DNA from: Candidatus Limnocylindrales bacterium
Lineage (GTDB): Bacteria > Chloroflexota > Limnocylindria > Limnocylindrales > CSP1-4
Direction: 5' to 3'
DNA length: 19,231 nucleotides
NCBI GenBank assembly: GCA_031292335.1
Contig: JARLHH010000079.1
Location: forward strand, 1-19,231
Made by a program: the position numbers and the translations under genes. The first letter of the stretch is position 1, and every line of letters starts with the position of its first letter. Below the pieces are notes generated by a model. It was not told the origin of the DNA, searched no databases, and worked only from the letters and a program-made list of their open reading frames with translations. This document shows, in pieces, positions 1 through 7,970 of the stretch.

Positions 1-412
1 AGGTCAGGCGCCGCGCCTGGCCGGCCGCCGGTTCCGGGGATGCGCCTCGGCCCACCGGCGCACGGAGCTCGCCGCCCGCCTGGGCAGGTTCCGCCGCGGC
101 GGCCGCGTCGCTGCCCGGGCCGCGGTCGGAGAGTGACGCGTCGGCGCGCGATGCTTCGTACTCCTGTGTCGAGGCGAAGACCGGCAGCCCGGCCGCGGCC
201 GTGAGTGCCCGCGTGGAGGCCTCCGGCGCCACGATCGAGAGTCGCCGGCTGCGCTGCTGCGCCTCCCGCGCCAGCAGCCGGAAGTTGATCCGGCTCGTCG
301 CGATCCGCGACCCGGCGGGCAGCACCAGCACGACGGCGAGGTCGCGCGTGCCGCGGATCCGGGCGGCCGCCGACGTGATCTCGTCGTCGATGTCGAGGTA
401 GACGATGGCCAT
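1..412 (-). CDS. N-terminal part of a protein of the 'baseplate J/gp47 family' naming group (partial, runs off the left edge)
   Basis: An open frame of 137 codons starts at the ATG at 412 and continues past position 1 without a stop. It begins MAIVYLDIDDEITSAAARIR and contains LPAGSRIATSRINFRLLARE and then LPVFASTQEYEAS, followed by a low-complexity Ala/Pro/Gly-rich linker from about residue 95. From memory, this N-terminal domain is typical of high-GC Gram-positive, Chloroflexota and Patescibacteria proteins that databases label baseplate J/gp47-like; I know of no proven function. The label need not mean a phage baseplate, and nothing else phage-like is nearby. The start lies 10 nt after the stop of the FtsA-like gene, so the two are probably cotranscribed. 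No clear Shine-Dalgarno sequence is seen. Membrane segments and the family-defining C-terminal domain would lie outside the window. Confidence 0.7.
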   Translation of the reverse strand, partial: MAIVYLDIDDEITSAAARIRGTRDLAVVLVLPAGSRIATSRINFRLLAREAQQRSRRLSIVAPEASTRALTAAAGLPVFASTQEYEASRADASLSDRGPGSDAAAAAEPAQAGGELRAPVGRGASPEPAAGQARRLT

Positions 413-422
413 CGGGGCGACG

Positions 423-1685
423 CTACAGCTTCATCGCGCGAAGAACGCGCCGCAGGGCGGCGTCGAGCGGATCCTGCTCCTGCTGGAGCTCGATCGCCTG
501 GTAGGCCAGGCCGAGCGGCGTCACGTCCTGCTGGTCCACCAGCAGCAGCGTGGCATCCGTGATGGATTCCACCATCGACGGCTGCATGACCACCACCTCC
601 GGCGGCCGGCTGAACGGCAGGCGCTTCGAGAAGTCCGGATCGCGGAGCGCGGTCGCCGTCTCCGGCAGGCGCGAGCCACCCCCGCACAGGTAGATCCGCC
701 CGGGCAGCAGGTCGCCTCCCGAGAGCTCGTCGAGCACGAGCTCCACGCCCGCCGCCCAGACCGCGACGTCCTCGCCGACGATCTCCGCGATCGCCTCGCG
801 CTCCCCCAGCGCCATGCCGCGGGCGTAGTCGACCTTGAGCGACTCGGCGCGCGGGAAGGGCAGGTCCAGGCGGTCGGCCAGCGACTTCGTGAAAGCCCGG
901 CCCGCGAGGGCGAACATCCGGGTCCCCTCGATCCCCCCCGCCCGGACGAGCGCCACGTCGGTAGTGCCGCCACCGATGTCGACGAACAGCGCACCGGCCT
1001 GCTGGACCTGCTCCGAGGCGAGCACGCGGGCGACGGCGTAGGGCTCGGCGACGATCTCCAGCAGCTCCAGGTCCAGCTGGGCGGCGACGCTCTCCAGCGC
1101 GCCGAGATGGACCAGCGGGGCGAACGCGTTGAAGATCCCGATCCGGACGTGTCGCCCCTGGAATCCGACCGGGTTCGTGACCGGGTACCCGTCGATGCTG
1201 GCAGAGGTCACGGCCGCGTGGACGAGCCGCACGTCGACGTTCGGCAGGCCCGTCTCCCAGGTGATCGCCCGCTCGGCCTCAATCAGCGCCGCGCGCTGGA
1301 CGCCGTCGATGAGCTTCTGCAGCTCGGCCTCGCTGATCGGCGCGTCCGGCTTGCGGCGCTCCTGGCTGTGCGACGTGGTGAAACCCTTGACCAGCTCTCC
1401 GGCGATCCCGATGACGACCTGGGTCGGCCGGAAGCCGGCCATCTCCTCGGCTTCCTGGAGTGCGACCGCGCAGTTGTCGACCACGGCGGCGATGTCCGCC
1501 ACGGTGCCCGACTGCATGTGGGCCAGGCCCTGGCGCTTCCTCCCAACGCCGCGGACCGTCCCGTGGCCCTGGGCGTCGATCTCGAAGACGAGCGCCTTGG
1601 CGAACTCGGTCCCGACGTCGAGCGCGGTGCAGGCGGCAAGCTGCTGGCCCCCGTCGCGCTGCCAGAACCGCCGCAGGAAGGCCAT
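423..1685 (-). CDS. FtsA/PilM-like actin-fold ATPase with SHS2 domain
   Basis: This 420-aa protein has the actin-like (ASKHA) nucleotide-binding layout. It shows a phosphate-1 strand-turn TALDVGTEFAKALVF at about residues 20-34, an SHS2/1C-type insert at about 86-165, the phosphate-2 motif FVDIGGGTTDVA at 234-245, and the adenosine motif IYLCGGGSRLPE at 331-342. The SHS2 placement and length fit FtsA and PilM. The C-terminus (PLDAALRRVLRAMKL) could form a basic amphipathic helix like the FtsA membrane-targeting tail, which suggests attachment to the inner face of the membrane. No ftsZ, ftsQ or pil genes flank it, so a divisome or pilus role is not supported. It starts 9 nt after the alaS stop and ends 10 nt before the partial gene at 1-412, so it sits inside an alaS-led operon. 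The family assignment is firm; the function is unknown. Confidence 0.85.
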   Translation of the reverse strand: MAFLRRFWQRDGGQQLAACTALDVGTEFAKALVFEIDAQGHGTVRGVGRKRQGLAHMQSGTVADIAAVVDNCAVALQEAEEMAGFRPTQVVIGIAGELVKGFTTSHSQERRKPDAPISEAELQKLIDGVQRAALIEAERAITWETGLPNVDVRLVHAAVTSASIDGYPVTNPVGFQGRHVRIGIFNAFAPLVHLGALESVAAQLDLELLEIVAEPYAVARVLASEQVQQAGALFVDIGGGTTDVALVRAGGIEGTRMFALAGRAFTKSLADRLDLPFPRAESLKVDYARGMALGEREAIAEIVGEDVAVWAAGVELVLDELSGGDLLPGRIYLCGGGSRLPETATALRDPDFSKRLPFSRPPEVVVMQPSMVESITDATLLLVDQQDVTPLGLAYQAIELQQEQDPLDAALRRVLRAMKL

Positions 1686-1694
1686 CCGCGCTGC

Positions 1695-4460
1695 CTAGCC
1701 GCCGCTGTCCGCGACGAGCGCCGCGCCGATCGCCTCGAGAGCAGCCGCGAGGCCGTCGCGCCGCGATCCCCGGCCCTGGGCCATCTCCGGCCGCCCGCCG
1801 CCCTTCCCCTCGATGTGCGGCATGCCGGCCTGCGCCAGGGCGCCGGCGGAGACGCCGCGCACGACCAGGTCCTCGGAGACGCCCACGAAGAGCTGCGGCT
1901 GATCCGCATCGAGCCCCAGCGCGATGACGCCGGATGGCAGACGCGACCGCGTCTCCTTGGCGGTCGCCTTGAGCTCCTCGATCGTCGACCAGGGGCCGGC
2001 CCGGGCAACCAGGAGGATCCCCGGCGCCACCTCTCGCGCGGCGGCGGCCAGCTCCGCCGCCTTCGGGACGCCGGCGCCGGCGCCGGCCCGCAGGCGGCGC
2101 TTCGCCTCGCGCAGCTCCGCCTCCAGCGCCGCGATCCGGTCGGGGACGGCCTCCACGCCCTGGGCCCCGAGATGGCCGGCGATCTCCGCGAGCAGCTCCG
2201 CGCGCTCGCGCAGGTGCGCGTCGGCCGCATCGCCGGTGAGCGCCTCGATCCGGCGCATTCCCGTCCCGATGCTCCGATCGGCCGTGATGACGAAGCCGCC
2301 CACCTGTCCCGAGGCGCGACAGTGCGTGCCGCCGCACAGCTCGAAGCTGTAGTCGGCCACCCGCACGGTCCGGACCGTCTCACCGTACTTCTCGTCGAAA
2401 AACGCGTCCGCCCCCGCCTCGATCGCCTCGCCGATCGGGAGCAGGGCGACCGTCACCGGTCGATCCTCGCGAACCACCCGGCGGACCTCGTCCTCGATCC
2501 GGCGCCGCTCGTCCTCCGTGAGCGCCCGCTCGAACGGGTAGTCGAAGCGCAGGTAGTCCGGCGCGACCAGCGAGCCCGCCTGGCGGGCCGCGGGCCCGAC
2601 GGCGTTGCGCAAGGCCCGATGGAGGAGGTGCGTGGCGGTGTGGTTGCGCATGGTGCGGGCGCGGCGCTCGGCGTCGACGACCGCGCTCACCGTCTCGCCG
2701 GTGCGGAGCCGCCCGTGCAGCTTCCCACGATGGATGACCAGACGACCGACGGGACGCAGGGTCTCCTCGACGCTGAACAGCGCCGAGCCGCCGCCGGCCT
2801 CGAACAGTTCACCGCGATCGCCGACCTGTCCGCCGCCCTCCGCATAGAAGGGCGTCCGGTCGAGGATCACCTCGGCCTCGCCGGAGCCGCTCAGCTCGTC
2901 GAAGGCGATCCCGTCGCGCACGATGGCCAGGACCCGGCCCTCGGCCGCCGTCGTCTCGTAGCCCAGGAAGAGCGTCTCGCCCGCGCGGCGCTGGATCCCC
3001 TCGTACAGGTCGGTCAGCTGCGCGTGGCGCGCCAGCTCCGCCTTGCGCCCGCCGCGGCTTCGCTGCCGCTGCTCTTCGAGAGCGACGTCGAAGCCGGCCC
3101 GGTCGACCTGGACCCCGTACTCGGCCGCGAGCTCGATCGTCAGGTCGATCGGGAAGCCGTACGTATCGTGGAGCTTGAACGCGAACGCGCCGGGCAGGAC
3201 GGGCGCGTCCGGCGGCACGTCCTCCGGGCGTCGCCCCACCAGCCGCTCCGCGTCCGTGAGCGGGATCAGCGCCTCCTCCAGCTGCAGCGTCCCGGCGTCG
3301 AGCGTGCGGGCGAACTGGACCTCCTCGCGCGCGATCGCGGCCAGGATCTGAAGGCGCTCGTCGCGCAGCATCGGGTACGCGTCGCCCATCACGTCGATCA
3401 CGGCCGCTGCCGTCTCGACCAGGAACGGGTCCCGCCGGCCCAACAGGCGGCCGTGGCGCACCGCGCGGCGGATGATCCGGCGCAGCACGTAGCCGCGGCC
3501 CTCGTTGGAGGGCAGCACGCCGTCGGCGATCAGGAAGGTCATCGCGCGGCTGTGGTCGGCGATCACCTGGTAGCTGAAGCGGTCCGCCTCGAAGGCCTCC
3601 GGGTCGTGCCCCAGGAGCCGGCGGAGCGTCTCGTGGATCGGCGTGAAGAGGTCCGTGTCGTAGTTCGAGAGGACTCCCTGGAGGACGCTGGCGAGCCGCT
3701 CGAGCCCCAGGCCGGTATCGACGCTCGTGAACGGCAGCGGCACGCGCCGTCCGTCGGCGAGCTGGTTGAACTCCATGAAGACGAGGTTCCAGAGCTCCAG
3801 CCAGCGCGGGCAGTGCTCCGAGTGGTCGGGCACGCACTCCGGGCCCTCGGACAGCTCCGGGCCGCGATCGAAGTGGATCTCGCTGCAGGGGCCGCAGGGA
3901 CCCGTGTCGGCCATCCGCCAGAAGTTCTTGTCGTCGCCGGCATCGACGTCGCCCCAGCGGGCCATCCGCTCCGGGGGCAGCCCGATCTCGTCGCGCCAGG
4001 CCGCCCAGGCGACCTCGTCGTCCCGGTAGGTCGTCGCCGCCAGGCGCTCGGCGGGCAGCCCCATCTCGACGGTCAGGAACTCCCAGGCCCAGTGGATCGC
4101 CTCGCGCTTGAAGTAGTCGCCGAAGCTCCAGTTGCCCATCATCTCGAAGAGGGTGTGATGGCGGGGCGTCCGGCCCACCTCCTCGAAGTCGTTGTGCTTG
4201 CCGGCCACCCGCAGGCAGCGCTGGACGTCCACCGCCCGCGTGTAGCTCCGCGTCTCGGCGCCGGTGAAGACTTCCTTGAACTGGACCATCCCGGAGTTCG
4301 TGAAAAGGAGCGTCTGGTCCCCGGCCGGCACGAGGCTCGCCCCGGGCACCACGGTGTGGCCCCGGGCGGCGAAGAACTCGAGGTAACGCCGGCGGATCTC
4401 GGCGGCGGGGATCGGGGTGATCCGCGGGTCCGGTTCGGGCGTGGGAAGAAGGCTGGGCAT
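1695..4460 (-). CDS. alaS: Alanyl-tRNA synthetase
   Basis: AlaRS charges tRNA-Ala and hydrolyses mischarged Ser/Gly-tRNA-Ala in the cytoplasm. The 921-aa product has the full domain set. The class II catalytic core includes TNSGMVQFK (about 54-62) and HHTLFEMMGNWSFGDYFK (101-118). The editing domain has the zinc-ligand pairs HTATH (607-611) and CGGTH (709-713). A C-terminal coiled-coil and C-Ala region ends with a GKGGGRPEMAQG motif. The frame is open to 4634, but the extra 58 residues are Arg/Gly/Pro-rich and non-conserved. I chose the ATG at 4460 because the protein then begins in the normal way and a -10-like TACCAT lies 7 nt upstream. Its neighbours upstream (cysteine desulfurase, mnmA) are a familiar bacterial order. 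Downstream, the usual ruvX (yqgF) is replaced by an FtsA-like gene. Confidence 0.98.
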   Translation of the reverse strand: MPSLLPTPEPDPRITPIPAAEIRRRYLEFFAARGHTVVPGASLVPAGDQTLLFTNSGMVQFKEVFTGAETRSYTRAVDVQRCLRVAGKHNDFEEVGRTPRHHTLFEMMGNWSFGDYFKREAIHWAWEFLTVEMGLPAERLAATTYRDDEVAWAAWRDEIGLPPERMARWGDVDAGDDKNFWRMADTGPCGPCSEIHFDRGPELSEGPECVPDHSEHCPRWLELWNLVFMEFNQLADGRRVPLPFTSVDTGLGLERLASVLQGVLSNYDTDLFTPIHETLRRLLGHDPEAFEADRFSYQVIADHSRAMTFLIADGVLPSNEGRGYVLRRIIRRAVRHGRLLGRRDPFLVETAAAVIDVMGDAYPMLRDERLQILAAIAREEVQFARTLDAGTLQLEEALIPLTDAERLVGRRPEDVPPDAPVLPGAFAFKLHDTYGFPIDLTIELAAEYGVQVDRAGFDVALEEQRQRSRGGRKAELARHAQLTDLYEGIQRRAGETLFLGYETTAAEGRVLAIVRDGIAFDELSGSGEAEVILDRTPFYAEGGGQVGDRGELFEAGGGSALFSVEETLRPVGRLVIHRGKLHGRLRTGETVSAVVDAERRARTMRNHTATHLLHRALRNAVGPAARQAGSLVAPDYLRFDYPFERALTEDERRRIEDEVRRVVREDRPVTVALLPIGEAIEAGADAFFDEKYGETVRTVRVADYSFELCGGTHCRASGQVGGFVITADRSIGTGMRRIEALTGDAADAHLRERAELLAEIAGHLGAQGVEAVPDRIAALEAELREAKRRLRAGAGAGVPKAAELAAAAREVAPGILLVARAGPWSTIEELKATAKETRSRLPSGVIALGLDADQPQLFVGVSEDLVVRGVSAGALAQAGMPHIEGKGGGRPEMAQGRGSRRDGLAAALEAIGAALVADSGG

Positions 4461-4467
4461 CGCGACA

Positions 4468-4473
4468 ATGGTA
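4468..4473 (-). promoter_or_regulatory. -10-like element of alaS (leaderless type)
   Basis: TACCAT on the minus strand is 7 nt upstream of the alaS ATG at 4460, so transcription would begin at or next to the start codon. No good -35 (TTGACA-like) match is visible at the normal spacing. It lies in the 88-nt gap after the 76-aa gene. Confidence 0.45.
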
Positions 4474-4548
4474 GCGAACGCCGGGCCGCGGTCCCGACCC
4501 GCGCCGCGAGACGCCGGGCCGGGGCGCGCCCCTACGTACCCGTCCCGC

Positions 4549-4779
4549 CTACGTCCCTGCCGGGCGCGGCGCCGGATCCGGCGGGCCGGACGAGCGCGGG
4601 GTCCCGGGTATCGGAGCGCCGGCGACCGGAGCACCCGCCGGCCCGCGTCGGGCGCGCCGCCAGATCGTTGAACCGGCGATGACGGCGCCGACGAACGCCC
4701 CGACCGTCGCGCCCCGCGCGAAGACTGCGAAGGGATCCTCGTCGCGCGTCCGGAGCCAGGTCCGGCCGGGGCGGCCCAT
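4549..4779 (-). CDS. Small single-pass membrane protein, unknown function
   Basis: This 76-aa protein has a charged N-terminus (MGRPGRTWLRTRDEDPF), one hydrophobic, glycine-rich segment at about 19-36 (ARGATVGAFVGAVIAGS) and then basic residues (WRRARR). That pattern suggests a single membrane helix with a cytoplasmic basic flank. The last 30 residues are Pro/Ala/Gly-rich and probably disordered. Its ATG overlaps the stop of the upstream 99-aa membrane gene (TGATG), a strong sign of translational coupling and the main support for calling such a short gene real. I do not recognise the family. The two small products may work together in the membrane, but no activity can be inferred. Confidence 0.6.
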   Translation of the reverse strand: MGRPGRTWLRTRDEDPFAVFARGATVGAFVGAVIAGSTIWRRARRGPAGAPVAGAPIPGTPRSSGPPDPAPRPAGT

Positions 4780-5078
4780 CAGTCCGGCCCCGCCCCGGGT
4801 TCCGCCCGCGTCGGCCCCAGCACGGAGACGACCACGACCAGCAGGATGCCGGCGAGCGCGCCGATCGAGGCGGGCAGGACCCGGAAGTCCCCGATCCGCA
4901 GGAGGTCGAAGAGGCCGCCGAGGCGCCCCCCGATCGCGTCGCCCGCCCAGGCGCCCGTAACGGCGAGCAACAGCAGGAACGCGAGGCGGGCCCCGGCCAC
5001 GCCGCGCACGAGCACCGCGGCGGACGTCCAGAAGATCCCCATCAGCGCGGCGAGGACGAACGACGGTCCGATCTCCAC
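4779..5078 (-). CDS. Small three-helix membrane protein, unknown function
   Basis: This is a 99-aa protein with three likely membrane segments: about 6-26 (FVLAALMGIFWTSAAVLVRG), 31-46 (RLAFLLLLAVTGAWAG) and 70-89 (ASIGALAGILLVVVVSVLGP). A glycine-rich turn (GDAIGGRLGG) faintly recalls GlsB/YeaQ-type small membrane proteins, but that is not a firm match. The start is the GTG at 5078. It is preceded by a GGGAG Shine-Dalgarno-like sequence 4 nt away and lies 10 nt after the mnmA stop. A longer open frame to 5237 runs inside mnmA and is not credible. The gene is the third member of the cysteine desulfurase-mnmA operon and overlaps the next small membrane gene by TGATG. Confidence 0.7.
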   Translation of the reverse strand: MEIGPSFVLAALMGIFWTSAAVLVRGVAGARLAFLLLLAVTGAWAGDAIGGRLGGLFDLLRIGDFRVLPASIGALAGILLVVVVSVLGPTRAEPGAGPD

Positions 5079-5088
5079 GGCCGCTCCC

Positions 5089-6234
5089 CTACCCGTCGTC
5101 GCGGACGATCCGGCCACCGCCCACCACCATGTCCGGGTCGTCGGCGTCGAACAGCACGCAGGCCTGGCCGGGCGCCGCGGCCCACACCGGAACCGCCGTC
5201 TCCACGGTCCACCGCTCGCCCGCCGCGGACGACACACCGGGAACCGATGGCCCGGCCGGGTGGACGTCCGCGGGCACGGCTTCGGCCCGATGGCGGACCT
5301 GCGCCTGCGCCCGGAAACGCATGCCTCCGGCCACCGGTGGCCCGCCTGCCACGAACGTCACGTCGGCGATCGTGAAGCGGCGCGTCTCGAGGTCGGCCCG
5401 CCGGGCCAGCACGATCGTGTTGGCGACCGGGTCCACCCGGCTCACGTAGCGGGGCTCGCCCATGGCGATCCCCAGCCCCCGCCGCTGCCCGACGGTGAAG
5501 CCGGCCGCCCCCGCGTGGTGTCCCACCACCCGGCCGTCGGCAGCGTCGATCGCCGGGCCGGCGACCGGGCTCCAGCTGGTTCGCGACCGGAGCGCGTCGC
5601 GCGGGTCGCCGGTGGGAACGAAACAGATCTCCATGCTCTCCGGCTTGTCCGCGGTTGCCAGGCCGCGGGCGCGGGCGAGCTCGCGGACCTCCGGCTTGGT
5701 CAGCCCGCCCAGCGGAAACAGCGCGTGGGCCAGCTGGTCCTGGCGCAGTCCGTACAGGAAGTAGGCCTGGTCCTTGGAGCGGTCGACGCCCCGCCGCAGC
5801 TGGTGGACCGGGCGGCCGTCCGCGCCGGCGACCGTCTCGCGGCGGGCGTAGTGGCCGGTTGCGACGGCGTCGCAGCCGTACAGGCGCCGGGCCCGACCGA
5901 GCAGCGCCCCGAACTTCACGTAGCTGTTGCACCCGACGCACGGGCTGGGAGTCTCGCCGCCGAGATAGGCGGCCAGGAACGGCCGGATGACGCCCGCCTC
6001 GAACTCGCGCTCCAGGTTGAGGACGTAGAACGGGACGCCGAGCTGGGCCGCCACGCGCCGGGCGTCCTCCGCCGCGTCGGCGGAGCAGCAGCTCTTCTTG
6101 ATCTCCGAGTAGGCGTCCGCCCCCTCGTGGACCCGCATCCAGACGCCGACCACTTCGTGGCCGGCTTCCGCGACCAGCGCCGCCGCCACGGAGCTGTCGA
6201 CGCCGCCCGACATCGCGACCAGGACGCGCGCCAT
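5089..6234 (-). CDS. mnmA: tRNA-specific 2-thiouridylase MnmA
   Basis: MnmA installs the 2-thio group on U34 of tRNA-Lys, tRNA-Glu and tRNA-Gln, using persulfide sulfur and ATP. The 381-aa protein has the N-terminal PP-loop ATP pyrophosphatase motif SGGVDSS (9-15). The catalytic Cys102 lies in CVGCN, the partner Cys204 in MEICFVP, and FTVGQRRGLGI marks the start of the central domain. Length and spacing of the two cysteines fit the family, so the enzyme should be active. It begins 4 nt after the stop of the cysteine desulfurase, with GGAG 9 nt upstream of the ATG. The pair therefore forms a sulfur-donor and thiolase operon, which suggests that this desulfurase supplies MnmA. Confidence 0.97.
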   Translation of the reverse strand: MARVLVAMSGGVDSSVAAALVAEAGHEVVGVWMRVHEGADAYSEIKKSCCSADAAEDARRVAAQLGVPFYVLNLEREFEAGVIRPFLAAYLGGETPSPCVGCNSYVKFGALLGRARRLYGCDAVATGHYARRETVAGADGRPVHQLRRGVDRSKDQAYFLYGLRQDQLAHALFPLGGLTKPEVRELARARGLATADKPESMEICFVPTGDPRDALRSRTSWSPVAGPAIDAADGRVVGHHAGAAGFTVGQRRGLGIAMGEPRYVSRVDPVANTIVLARRADLETRRFTIADVTFVAGGPPVAGGMRFRAQAQVRHRAEAVPADVHPAGPSVPGVSSAAGERWTVETAVPVWAAAPGQACVLFDADDPDMVVGGGRIVRDDG

Positions 6235-6238
6235 CGCC

Positions 6239-7423
6239 CTAGGCTCCGAGCCGCGCGCCGAGCGGGTCCGCTGTCTGGGCGACCGACCCGTCGCGGATCG
6301 CCGCGATCACGCGGGGCACGACCTGGCAGGCCTCGCTCACCTCGGCGTCGGTGGTGGCGCGACCGAGCGACAGGCGCAGCGCGCCGAAGGCCTCCGCGCC
6401 CGTGTAGCCCATGGCGGTCAGCACGTGCGACGGCTCCGGCGATCCGGTCGCGCAGGCGGACCCGGTGGAGGCGGCGATCCCGTCGAGGTCGAGCGCGACG
6501 GCGATGGCGACGCCGTCGGCGCCGCGGACCAGCAGTGACAGGAGCCCGGGCAGGCGCTCGGTCGGATGGCCGGTCAGCTCGACGCCCTCCACCGCCAGGC
6601 AGGCGGCCGTCAGTCGGGCGCGGAGCGCGCGCAGCCGGATCGCCGTCGCCGGCCGGTCCGCGCAGGCGCATTCGTAGGCGACTGCCATGCCGACGGCGCC
6701 CGCGACGTTCTCCGTCCCGGCCCTGCGGTGACGCTCCTGGCTCCCGCCGTGAACCTGCGCGAGCAGCTGCGTGCCGCGGCGCACCCACAACGCCCCGACG
6801 CCCTTCGGACCCTCGAACTTGTGGGCGGAGATCGTCACGAGGTCCGCGCCGAGCTCCTGCACGTCGAGATCCAGCGTCGACGCGGCCTGGACCGCGTCCA
6901 CGTGGAACAGGATGCCGCGGCGGGCGCGCAGCCGGTCGGCGATCTCCCGGACGGGCTGGATCGTCCCGACCTCGTTGTTGGCGAGCATCACCGAGACGAG
7001 CGTCGTCCGCTCGTCCAGGGCCGCCTCAAGCTGGTCCGGATCCACCCGGCCGTGGCGGTCCACCGGAACCTCCACCACGTCGAAGCCGAACTTCTCCAGG
7101 TGACGCATCGCGTGGCCGACGGCGTGGTGCTCCACGGCGCTCGCGACAAGGCGGTGGCCGTGCGCCTTGCCGGCCCACGCCGCGCCCTTGATGGCCAGGT
7201 TGTTCGCCTCCGTGCCGCCGGAGGTGATCACGACCTCGCGGGCCGTTCCGCCGAGCGCGATCGCCAGCCGCTCATGGGCCCCGTCGAGCGCGTTGCGGGC
7301 GGCCCGGCCGAAGGAGTGGGCCGAGGAGGGATTCCCGAACGAGCCGCCCAGGTACGGGAGCATGGCTTCCAGGGCCTCGGGGCGCAGCGGCGTCGTCGCC
7401 GCGTGGTCCAGGTAGATCGCCAT
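6239..7423 (-). CDS. Cysteine desulfurase (IscS/NifS family)
   Basis: This is a PLP-dependent enzyme that converts cysteine to alanine and leaves a persulfide for tRNA thiolation or Fe-S assembly. The 394-aa product begins MAIYLDHAATTPLRPEA and has TSGGTEANN (67-75), the cofactor-stacking histidine in VEHHA (about 97-101), the PLP-binding Lys202 in SAHKFEGPKG, RAGTENV (234-240) and the catalytic Cys324 in the loop GSACATGS. The loop length is that of the IscS/NifS (class I) type. It heads an operon with mnmA 4 nt downstream. No iscU, iscA or iscR is visible, so its main role is probably tRNA thiolation, though it could also serve Fe-S cluster synthesis. The ATG at 7423 follows a -10-like TACAAT closely. 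Confidence 0.96.
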   Translation of the reverse strand: MAIYLDHAATTPLRPEALEAMLPYLGGSFGNPSSAHSFGRAARNALDGAHERLAIALGGTAREVVITSGGTEANNLAIKGAAWAGKAHGHRLVASAVEHHAVGHAMRHLEKFGFDVVEVPVDRHGRVDPDQLEAALDERTTLVSVMLANNEVGTIQPVREIADRLRARRGILFHVDAVQAASTLDLDVQELGADLVTISAHKFEGPKGVGALWVRRGTQLLAQVHGGSQERHRRAGTENVAGAVGMAVAYECACADRPATAIRLRALRARLTAACLAVEGVELTGHPTERLPGLLSLLVRGADGVAIAVALDLDGIAASTGSACATGSPEPSHVLTAMGYTGAEAFGALRLSLGRATTDAEVSEACQVVPRVIAAIRDGSVAQTADPLGARLGA

Positions 7424-7432
7424 CAGGGCAGG

Positions 7433-7438
7433 ATTGTA
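7433..7438 (-). promoter_or_regulatory. -10-like element of the cysteine desulfurase-mnmA operon
   Basis: TACAAT on the minus strand ends 9 nt before the ATG at 7423, leaving room for a leader of only 2-3 nt. It shares the 55-nt divergent intergenic region with the promoter of the gene at 7479, so the two -35 zones overlap. Confidence 0.5.
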
Positions 7439-7466
7439 CGGCGGGACGCCGGGGAGGCCCGCTGGC

Positions 7467-7472
7467 TATCCT
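7467..7472 (+). promoter_or_regulatory. -10-like element of the 161-aa gene (leaderless type)
   Basis: TATCCT is followed by 6 nt and then the ATG at 7479, so the transcript would start at the initiation codon. No Shine-Dalgarno sequence is present in the intervening bases. Confidence 0.45.
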
Positions 7473-7478
7473 TTCGAA

Positions 7479-7964
7479 ATGACCGACCACCCCGAACGCC
7501 CTGCCTCGCCCTCCCCCGGCCGCCCGGCCCGGCCGGCAGGCTGGCTGCTGGGATACCCGACCGAGCACCTCATGGGAATCCTCCCCTCCCTTGCGGCCGC
7601 CGACGCCGCCGTGAAGGAGCTGGCGGGAGCCGGTGTGCCGCGCGACGCCGTCCGCGTCCTGGTCGGCGAGGATGCGGCGCTCCGCATCGACGGGCGCGGG
7701 AAGCACCACGGCCTGGTCGCCCGCGTCTACCGGCTGATCCAGTTCACCCAGATGGACCAGGCGCCGGACTTCCGGCGCTACGAGCTGGAGGCGCGGCGCG
7801 GTCACCCGGTGATCGCCGTCCGCGAGACGGACCCGCTGCGTCGCAGGCTGATCCGGGCCGTGCTGCGGCACCACGGGGCGCACTTCACCAACTTCTACGG
7901 CCGCTATGCCACCGAGACGCTCGATCCGTACGAAGGCCCGGACGAGGGCGACCTCCCGATGTAG
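7479..7964 (+). CDS. Hypothetical protein, YflT/general-stress-17M-like fold suspected
   Basis: This 161-aa soluble protein has a Pro-rich N-terminus of about 25 residues. The body starts GWLLGYPTEHLMGILPSL, followed by a segment (ADAAVKELAGAGVPRDAVRV, about 46-65) that resembles the 'sequence-pair' helix and strand of YflT/general stress protein 17M-like domains. A later segment (HFTNFYGRYATETL, about 136-149) resembles the C-terminal part of small stress-related proteins seen in high-GC bacteria. This is a resemblance from memory, not a proven match. I chose the ATG at 7479 over the upstream frame start at 7434 because the -10-like TATCCT sits 6 nt before it. The gene is divergent from cysteine desulfurase and converges on the transporter gene, with 6 nt between stop codons. 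Confidence 0.75.
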   Translation: MTDHPERPASPSPGRPARPAGWLLGYPTEHLMGILPSLAAADAAVKELAGAGVPRDAVRVLVGEDAALRIDGRGKHHGLVARVYRLIQFTQMDQAPDFRRYELEARRGHPVIAVRETDPLRRRLIRAVLRHHGAHFTNFYGRYATETLDPYEGPDEGDLPM

Positions 7965-7970
7965 CCCGGC

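Noticed and set aside
1..412. A phage or tailocin baseplate module
   Set aside because: Only the database-style name suggests it. The visible domain is a chromosomal-type N-terminus beside alaS, and there is no tail, sheath or spike gene in the window.
4461..4634. 58-residue N-terminal extension of AlaRS
   Set aside because: It is Arg/Gly/Pro-rich, absent from the AlaRS family, overlaps the 76-aa gene, and crosses the -10-like site of alaS.
405..4682. A 1425-codon open frame on the plus strand
   Set aside because: It is wholly antisense to alaS and the FtsA-like gene, both of which have clear motifs. Its translation is Arg/Asp/Val/Leu-rich with no domain. Long antisense frames arise here because TTA, CTA and TCA codons are rare in such GC-rich genes.
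4846..7191. A 781-codon plus-strand open frame
   Set aside because: It is antisense to the 99-aa gene, mnmA and cysteine desulfurase, whose catalytic motifs are intact. No domain is recognisable in the translation.
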